DNA of 8,764 nt from CAZMVY01 sp964569765 (GTDB lineage Bacteria; Planctomycetota; Phycisphaerae; UBA1845; PWPN01), in NCBI GenBank assembly GCA_964569765.1, contig CAZMVY010000204.1, positions 1 through 8,764 on the forward strand, given 5' to 3'. The stretch's first letter is position 1. Each line of letters starts with the position of its first letter. The notes below the pieces were generated by a model that saw only the letters and a program-made list of their open reading frames with translations, ran no database searches and was not told the DNA's origin. This document shows positions 1-5,800 of this stretch, piece by piece. Made by a program: the position numbers and the translations under genes.

Positions 1-942
1 GGCCGCGGCGACAAGCGGGCCACGCCGGCGGCCGGCACGCTGCCCCTCAACGCCGGCTTCCTCGACGGCGACAAGCGGTACTTCCGCTGGGCGAAGGGGC
101 AGCCCGCCCCGCCGCCCGCGGGCCAATGGATGCAGCTCAAGCTCGACGCGGAGGTACCCGAGGACGCCGCGTACGTCACCTTTCAGCTCGGACACGCGAT
201 GATGACCGGCGCTACCCGCTGGGATGACGCCAGCCTGACAGTCGACTCGCCGGTGGCGCTTCGGTTTGCGATGGAGAGCGGGCAGTGCGGGCCGGGGCGG
301 CAGGAATTGCCGCTGGTGCTGATCAACCGCGAGCCGTCTCGTGCGGGCCGCGCGGTCGAAGTGTGGAGTGCGGTCTCTCCGGGACCGCGCGGCCTCGAAG
401 AGACCGCACTCCAAATGGAGCCGGGCGGAGGGCGGCTCACGCATACGCTCGGCAGGCAGCCGGAGGAAAGGATCACCGTGCCCGTCGATCTGCATCGCCG
501 GGGCAAGCAGAAGCTGGCGATCGTCGTGAGGGCCGGCAGCGAAGTGCTGGCGACCGCCCAACGGCTGGTCACCGTGCCGCCGCTGCTGGTCGCCGAGCCG
601 CTGCTGCCGACACACTGGTGCATCGAGGACGGCGCGCCGAAGATCGAGGGGCGGGTGTGGGTGCACGAGGAGGCCGCCCGCCGCAAGCGAATGCGGCTTA
701 CCTGCGTGTTGAGGAACGGCTCGCAGGTGCTCGCCGAAACGAAGCTTGCTCAGCTTCCGGCAAATCCGGTTGCATACACGTTTGCGCTGCGGAGCGCGCC
801 GCTCGGAGACTACGCCGCTCAGATCACGTTGCACGACGGAGATACGGAAGCTGCCAGGGCCGAGCAGGATTGGCAGGTGATTCACCGGGCCGAGGCGGAA
901 GTTGGCGTCGGAGCGGACGGATTCCTGCGGGTGGAGGGCTAG
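1..942 (+). CDS. N-terminal part of an interrupted glycoside-hydrolase-like protein (5' end outside window)
   Basis: The frame is open from base 1, so the gene starts upstream of the window; the ATG at 130 lies inside a domain and is not a credible start. The first ~80 residues read as the end of a jelly-roll carbohydrate-binding domain: a strand with YVTFQLGHA, then TRWDDASLTV (WDD codons at 220-228), a motif typical of the last strand of CBM4/9-like domains. The next ~230 residues are beta-rich (for example LPLVLINR, KQKLAIVVRAGSEVLA, DYAAQITLHD) and resemble the accessory beta-sandwiches that precede a TIM barrel. The segment ends GADGFLRVEG followed by TAG. The same frame continues at once with PFFPIGIFYGW, so this is the front of the gene that goes on to 2076. 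A 15-bp inverted repeat at 364-413 lies inside the coding sequence. Role (inferred): polysaccharide binding and positioning in a secreted enzyme. Confidence is high for coding, moderate for domain names. Confidence 0.8.
   Translation, partial: GRGDKRATPAAGTLPLNAGFLDGDKRYFRWAKGQPAPPPAGQWMQLKLDAEVPEDAAYVTFQLGHAMMTGATRWDDASLTVDSPVALRFAMESGQCGPGRQELPLVLINREPSRAGRAVEVWSAVSPGPRGLEETALQMEPGGGRLTHTLGRQPEERITVPVDLHRRGKQKLAIVVRAGSEVLATAQRLVTVPPLLVAEPLLPTHWCIEDGAPKIEGRVWVHEEAARRKRMRLTCVLRNGSQVLAETKLAQLPANPVAYTFALRSAPLGDYAAQITLHDGDTEAARAEQDWQVIHRAEAEVGVGADGFLRVEG
364..413. repeat. Palindromic element inside the coding sequence, 15-bp perfect arms
   Basis: The arms are 364-378 (TGGAGTGCGGTCTCT) and 399-413 (AGAGACCGCACTCCA), perfect reverse complements around a 20-nt centre. 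It lies within the hydrolase frame and encodes roughly WSAVSPGPRGLEETALQ, a segment of different character between two beta-strand-like stretches (RAVEV and GGGRLTHTL). The palindrome plus one flanking base would be 51 bp, or 17 codons, which would preserve frame. It looks like a small mobile or dispersed repeat inserted into the gene; the dispersed nature is inferred, since no second copy occurs in this window. Confidence 0.7.
940..942 (+). other. In-frame TAG (amber) splitting the glycoside-hydrolase-like gene
   Basis: The reading frame is coding on both sides without a shift: ...DGFLRVEG, TAG, PFFPIGIFYGW.... In proteins of this type the linker usually reads like V-x-G-K-P-F-F-P-I-G, so the TAG sits where Lys (AAG) or Gln/Glu (CAG/GAG) is expected, each one base away. 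A recent nonsense mutation, a sequencing or assembly error, and stop readthrough are all possible. The TPR gene in this window ends in TAG at a natural C-terminus, which argues against TAG being globally reassigned in this organism, although its next in-frame stop is only 13 codons further. Confidence 0.85.
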
Positions 943-1029
943 CCGTTCTTCCCGATCGGGATCTTCTACGGCTGGCGCTTCGCGGAGCAGGCGGCGGCCG
1001 GGTTCAACGTCACCCACGGATACAACGCG

Positions 1030-2076
1030 ATGGCAATGGGACCGGCCGATGCGCCGAACCATCAACGCGCGAAAGACTTCCTCGACGCCTCGCACCGAGC
1101 GGGGATGAAGACGCTGATGCTGGTGAGTCACGGGCTCGGCACGGGCCGCCGCCTGGACGATGAGGTCGTGCGTCGCGTCCGCATGTTCCGCAACCACCCG
1201 GGCCTGCTCGCGTGGGATGAGGAGGAGGGCGTGGCCCGCGGCGAGGCGCCGCCGTCGTACGTGAAGGACCTGTACGCCATGCTGCGGCGCGAGGCGCCCG
1301 AGCACCCGCTTATGATCGGCGACTCATACGACGTGATTCACAAGGTCGATCGCACGAGGCTTTTCCCGGAACAGTACATGGACCTGGGCATGTGGTGGTG
1401 GTATCCGTTCCCGCTGACGCCGCAGCCCGGGGGCCGGGCACCTTACCCGCCTGGCGGGCGGGACGCCCGCCCCCCGTCCCAGCCCGGCGAGGCCCTGCAG
1501 GGCGAAGAAATCACCGTGGGCACCGAGCTGGTTGCACCGACGTTCCTGACCATGGCCACAACCAAGAAGCCGATCTGGCTCGGCATCCAGGCCTATCGCA
1601 AGCCGGAGCGGCGCGATGGCCGGTTCCCCACGCCGACCGAGTACCGCGCGCAGGCTTACATCGGCATCATCCATGGGGCAAGGGGGCTGATGTACTACGT
1701 GGGCTCGGGCTCCGGTGGCAACGGGATCTTCAACAAACCGGAGGAGGGCCACTGGGTGGAACTCAAGAAGCTCGTCACCGAGCTGCGCGAGATGGCGCCG
1801 GTGTTCATGTTGCCGGACTCGCCCGCGCAGGTGAAGGCCGCTCCGAGCGCCGCCATCAGCACGCGGCTGAAGGAAACGCCCGCCGGCCTGGTGCTGCTGG
1901 CGGCAAACCGGAGCGATCAACCCGCCGAGGTGACGTTCGTGATCGAGGGCGTGCCGGCCGGGGCGCGCGAGGTTGTCGTCCGGTACGAGAACCGAACCGT
2001 GAAGGTGGACGACGGGCTCTTTGCAGATCGATTCGGCGGATACGGGGTGCACGTGTACGAACTGCCGCGTGATTGA
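1030..2076 (+). CDS. C-terminal TIM-barrel part of the interrupted glycoside-hydrolase-like protein
   Basis: This segment is in the same frame as the preceding one. Protein-like sequence begins at 943, straight after the TAG, with PFFPIGIFYGW and then AAAGFNVTHGYNA; 1030 is only the first ATG and cuts away the first barrel strand, and no clear Shine-Dalgarno precedes it. Barrel-like features follow: AGMKTLMLVSHG, NHPGLLAWDEEEG with acidic residues at 1216-1227 that could include the catalytic acid, PLMIGDSYD, MGMWWWYP-like aromatic sequence at 1378-1410 (read as LGMWWWYP), TKKPIWLGIQAY, and PTEYRAQAYIGIIHGARGLMYY, a pattern common in GH2/GH42-like barrels of planctomycetes. The last ~80 residues (LVLLAANRSDQPAEVTF to GVHVYEL) form a C-terminal beta-sandwich. 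The Pro/Gly-rich stretch encoded by ~1424-1490 coincides with a palindromic element and is probably an insertion. Stop is TGA. The exact GH family is not assignable by eye. Confidence 0.8.
   Translation: MAMGPADAPNHQRAKDFLDASHRAGMKTLMLVSHGLGTGRRLDDEVVRRVRMFRNHPGLLAWDEEEGVARGEAPPSYVKDLYAMLRREAPEHPLMIGDSYDVIHKVDRTRLFPEQYMDLGMWWWYPFPLTPQPGGRAPYPPGGRDARPPSQPGEALQGEEITVGTELVAPTFLTMATTKKPIWLGIQAYRKPERRDGRFPTPTEYRAQAYIGIIHGARGLMYYVGSGSGGNGIFNKPEEGHWVELKKLVTELREMAPVFMLPDSPAQVKAAPSAAISTRLKETPAGLVLLAANRSDQPAEVTFVIEGVPAGAREVVVRYENRTVKVDDGLFADRFGGYGVHVYELPRD
1433..1488. repeat. Second GC-rich palindromic element inside the coding sequence
   Basis: There is an inner hairpin with 8-bp perfect arms, GGCGGGCG at 1453-1460 and CGCCCGCC at 1464-1471, with a GGA loop. 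It is enclosed by outer 7-bp arms GCCGGGC (1433-1439) and GCCCGGC (1482-1488). The encoded stretch is low-complexity, rich in Pro, Gly and Arg, and interrupts a barrel segment between WWWYPFPLTP and GEEITVGTELVAP. Frame is kept through the element. High background GC makes part of the pairing likely by chance, so the outer arms are less certain than the inner hairpin. Confidence 0.5.
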
Positions 2077-2103
2077 CGGTCGCGGAACCTCGCCGCGGGA
2101 CCG
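2077..2103 (+). terminator. Bulged hairpin directly after the hydrolase stop, possible terminator
   Basis: The stem CGGTC-GCGG (2077-2085) pairs with CCGC (2093-2096) and GACCG (2099-2103), leaving a 2-nt bulge at 2097-2098 and a 7-nt loop. It begins at the base following the TGA. There is no T-tract after it, so it is not a classical intrinsic terminator; it could act as a U-less terminator or a 3'-end stabiliser. Confidence 0.35.
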
Positions 2104-2175
2104 ACGGGGTACGTAACACTCTCGGCAGGTCATCGCAACGGATGATCAAGGGCCGATCCGCGAGGATCGAGCCTC

Positions 2176-2233
2176 GGCCGTGGGCCTGGCAGCCTTCGCC
2201 ACGGCCTGTCTTCGAGTACGAAGCCAGACCGTG
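2176..2233. repeat. Two overlapping, mutually exclusive hairpins
   Basis: Hairpin A pairs GGCCGTGG (2176-2183) with CCACGGCC (2199-2206) perfectly around a 15-nt loop. Hairpin B pairs 2200-2214 with 2219-2233 in 13 of 15 positions around the loop AGTA. The bases 2200-2206 take part in both, so only one can form at a time. No T-tract follows B. It could be a compound repeat element or a termination structure for the convergent transcripts. Confidence 0.5.
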
Positions 2234-2251
2234 CCACCCCGCCCGCATCGC

Positions 2252-2330
2252 CGTAGGATCCGCTCTGCGGACGGAAGGCAAATGGCAGGGTCGCCGACGC
2301 ACGAATCCCGTCCGCACAGCAGACCCTACG
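2252..2330. repeat. Inverted pair of REP-like units (BIME-like element)
   Basis: The outer arms 2252-2274 and 2308-2330 are reverse complements in 20 of 23 positions. Read 5'->3' on its own strand, each arm begins C-GTAG and then forms a small hairpin: TCCGC-TCT-GCGGA at 2259-2271 on the plus strand, and GTCTGC-TGT-GCGGAC on the minus strand in the right arm. A GTAG tetranucleotide followed by a hairpin, arranged as two inverted units, is the known architecture of REP/BIME elements processed by REP-associated tyrosine transposases (IS200/IS605 relatives). The central 33 nt is not palindromic. No RAYT gene is present here, so any mobilisation would be in trans. Confidence 0.65.
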
Positions 2331-2786
2331 TAACTACGTGACTCACGCGTACGGGCGCCACCGCTCCAACTCGTCGAGCGTCCTCAGGAAACGGGCGGTC
2401 GGTTGCCGCTCGGACGAGTCTACCGTGTCGAGCGGTTGACCTGCGCCCGACAGGGCCGCGAGAAGCGAACTTGCGCCGCAATCGTGTACTACCTCCATGC
2501 GGCCCGCCCGGGACGGGCGCGCCTCGGAGAATGTCGATCGCCGCATGCCGACAATAATCGAACCGCATCCGCCCGAGCGTCTTCTCGAACTCGATGCTGA
2601 TCATGCCGGCGGATCCCCCGGCCGGCGGGTGCCGTCGCTCGACGGAACCTGGGTATCGCGGGTTTGGTGGTCGTTGCGGCCTTGGAGAATCTGAGAAAGC
2701 CGCGTCCGGTCGGGTTGCACTGCCCGATGTGCGGTGTCGTCGCGGCGCATGGCAGGCCCGCCCGTTCACGACCCGGAGGCAACAGG

Positions 2787-2802
2787 GCGGCGGAGGCGCC
2801 GC
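2787..2802 (-). terminator. Short GC hairpin just after the TPR stop codon
   Basis: On the minus strand GCGGCG, loop CCTC, CGCCGC forms a 6-bp stem starting 5 nt after the TAG of the TPR gene. Only a weak T-containing stretch (CTGTTGCC) follows, so terminator function is uncertain. The position at the 3' end of the operon is the main support. Confidence 0.3.
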
Positions 2803-2807
2803 TGCAG

Positions 2808-5800
2808 CTACTTCGCGGCGGGCGTGGTCGACGGCGGAGTGACGCCCAGTTCCTGGAGCAGAGCGGCGGCCAGCGTGATGTTGTCGGTTTCTTTTTTCTG
2901 CGCAGCCAGCTCGTAGGCGCGTTTCGCATCGTTCCTGGCGGCCTCAGCCGACTTCGCGGCATCGCCCTTGCCGGCCTCGCTCAGTTTCCTGTAGGCGATC
3001 GCCCGATGGTACCGGGCGAGGGTATTCTCGCTCTCGAGATCGATCGCGATGCTCAGCGGGCCGATGGCCTCGGCAGGCTTGCCGAGCAGGCAGAGGTTCC
3101 AGCCGTACGTATCGAGCACGTTCGCGTTGGTCGGCGCCAGGGCGGCCGCCCGCTTCGCATACTCGTGCGCCTCTTTGGGTTTGCCGAGGTCCGTCATGAG
3201 CAGGTACGCCAGGTTGTTGAGGGTGACGACGTCGTTGGGCGCGGCCTCCACGATCTGCATACTGAGTTTGCAGGATTCGTCAAACTGTTTGCGGCTGTAA
3301 AGGAACTGGGCGAGGGCGCGCATCATGTTGAGCCGATCGTCCTGGTTGCCGGCGGCGGCGAGCGCCTCTCGGAGACTCTTTTCCGCCTCCGCATACGCGG
3401 CCTTGGCGGCCTCGGATTGGTTTCGCTTCTCCGCCGCCTCCGCGTTGCGGGCCTGAAGGATGGCGAGCATGTACTTGCCGGTCCAATCGCCGGGGGCGGC
3501 CGCGTGCTCCCGGGCCCACTTCATGGCGGACTCGAGGCCGAGGGTGAGCGGCAGGCTCTCCGCGACGATGCGCAGGCCCAGTGGCGAGCCGTTCGCCGCC
3601 TTGGCGGCCTCGTCAAACTCCCGGGCGACCTGCTGCTCGGGCGATCCTTTCTTCGCGTAGGCGTTGGCGAGAAGGATCCGGTGCTCGAACGTTCTCTTGT
3701 CGGGGGGCAGCGTTTGCGTGACATAGTTGATCGCTTCGTCGTGCTGGCGGGTGACCAGCAGGGTCTTGAGGTATTGCGCGACCGCATCGGGTGCGAACTT
3801 GCTGGTTTCTGCGGCGGATCGGTAGTACTGGGCCGCTGTCCGGAAAAGCTCTGCCCGGCGGATCGGATCGTTCGTGCGGCGTGCCCGCTCTTCGGTGAGC
3901 TGACCGAGGCGGAAAGGCCAGAAGGGGCTGTTCGGGAACTGCTGGCGGAACGCGAGGGCCCTGGCCTCGGCCTGGTCGAACCGCTCGAGGGTGACGTAGA
4001 GGCCGATGAGCTGCCGGGCCACGCCTTCGGCACGGGGGTCTTCACGAATAATGCTCTCGACTTCCATGACGGCGGCGTCCGGCTGCTCCTTCTTGAGCAG
4101 GCAATTCGCCAGAAGGATGCGGTGATCGTAATCGAAGCCGGCGGGACTGAGCGTCTTGGCCTTCTGGAGGTCGCTGAGCGCCGCATCCCACTTCTCCTGC
4201 CGGCTCCAGAGGTATCCGCGGCGGTAGTATGCCAGGGCGCCGTTGGGGTCCTTCTCGATGTAGCGCGAGTAGGCGCCGAGGGCCTCGCTCTCGCGGCCGG
4301 TCAGGATGTAGTGCTGCCCCTGAAACAGGAATCCGCTCGGGTCCTCCGGGTACCGTTTGAGGTAGTCGGCAATGAGGGCGTCTACTTCGTCGCGACGTTC
4401 CGGGTCCCGGTTCTGCACCAGGGTGTCGATCAGATAGCGCCGCGCGACCTGCTCGCGATTGCGTCCTTCGGCGTCGGTACCGGCCTTTTCGATGGCCCGG
4501 CGGTAGAACTCTTCCGCGCGCGCGATGCGCTGGCTCTGGCGGTACCACGTGGCGGTTCCCATCAATACCTCGAAGGAATCCGAGATCCTGACGGCGGCGT
4601 CGTAGGCGGCGTCAATGTCGGCCCGGCTGGGGGCCTTGGGTAGCCCGAGCTGGGCCCACGCCTGCATGTGCTGCGCGATGAGAAGCTCGACGGCGGCCTT
4701 GGCATCCTTGTCTTTCAGGGCGTCCGCGTAGGTCTTGAGGACCTGCGTGCCGCGTTCCGGGTCGGGCTTGTCGCCCCGCTCCCGCAGGAACGTGGCATAG
4801 AGCCAGGGCACGGTGCGGCTTTGAAGGCGCTCATTCTTGAGGACCTTCTCCAGAGCCTCTTTGTAGAGGGCGTCGGCCTTATCGTACTTCGGCGGCTTGG
4901 TCGCGGCATACAGGGCGGCCAACCGAAGAAGGTTCGCGATGTGCGCGGGCTCGAGCTTCTCGGGGTCGGACGGCATCGCGGCCCGCTGCTTCTCGCGGGC
5001 GGCGATCGCCTGCTCGGGGTTCTCGCTTTCCTGCTCCTCCGCGATCTTCTGCTGCACCCACGGGTCGTTCGGGGCGAGTTCCTTGGCCTTGGCCAGATAC
5101 TCGGGGGCTTCGGGCAGATTCCGGAACTCGGCCAGTTGCGCCATGCCCAGGATCGCCAGGGGGCTGTTCGGGTTGATGTCGAGGGCCTTCTTGAACGCGT
5201 CCTGGGCCTCGTCATAGCGGCCGGCGGCCAGGAACGCCCGGCCGAGCAGGGCCTGCCCGTAGGAGTTTGTGCCCGAGATGTCGAGGGCGGCGCGCAACTC
5301 CTGGATGGCGCGGGGCGGATCATCCGTGGCGAGGGCGTAGCGGGCGTTGTAGAAGCGTCCCTGCGCGCCGTCCAGGTTGTACTCGGCAGCCCGCTGGGCC
5401 GTCTGCTTCGCCAGCTCCAGGTCCTTGTTCGAGAGGGCCAGACGGAAGAGCACGTCGGTGAGGGTCGCATCCTTGGGATTGAGCGTGGAGGCCTTCTTCG
5501 CGTGCTCGAGAGCCTGTTTGTAGTCGGCCGATCGGAGATAGAACTGCACGAAGTCCATCTCGCGATCCAGCTCGGTGGTGTACTCCCCTTTGCGGATCAT
5601 CTCCTCGGTAGCCCGGGCGATCTGCTCCGGGGTCTTGTCGGACGAGACGGAGATGCTTAACAACTGGATACTCTGCTCCAGCTCCTTTGGGTTCTTGTGC
5701 GTGGCGCGGCGGGCGGCCTCCAGCGCCTGGTTGAGCCGGTTGGTGAGTTCCTCCTTCTCCTTGTCCCGCGCAAGGAGCTGAACCAGCGGGCTGAGGGCCC

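Larger units (their letters stand above)
2077..2807. other. Convergent intergenic spacer without a convincing gene, rich in hairpins
   Basis: This 731-bp stretch separates the 3' ends of the two convergent blocks. Short open frames exist on both strands (for example 2343-2546 minus and 2497-2694 plus), but they overlap one another, lack good ribosome binding sites and show no recognisable domain. It does contain ordered inverted repeats: 2077-2103, 2154-2169 (CGATCC/GGATCG), 2176-2233, 2252-2330, 2406-2435 (CCGCTCG/CGAGCGG), 2505-2519 (CGCCCG, loop GGA, CGGGCG) and 2787-2802. This is most simply read as a landing zone for small palindromic elements with decayed sequence between them. Confidence 0.6.

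Noticed and set aside
285..1163. 292-residue plus-strand frame overlapping the hydrolase and spanning the TAG
   Set aside because: It bridges the stop codon but its product is Arg/Ala/Gly-rich and domain-free. The conserved hydrolase motifs are in the other frame on both sides of the TAG, so no frameshift through this frame is needed.
2110..2334. 8-bp direct repeat TACGTAAC at 2110-2117 and 2327-2334 as a target-site duplication
   Set aside because: The second copy overlaps the end of the REP-like arm and nothing resembling an insertion sequence lies between. The core is self-palindromic (TACGTA) and chance is sufficient.
2664..4643. 659-residue plus-strand open frame antisense to the TPR gene
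   Set aside because: It lies opposite the strongly coding TPR gene, is rich in Gly/Val/Leu/Arg as expected from the reverse complement of GC-rich TPR codons, and shows no domain. The frames at 4668-5660, 5697-6530 and 7188-8021 are rejected for the same reason.
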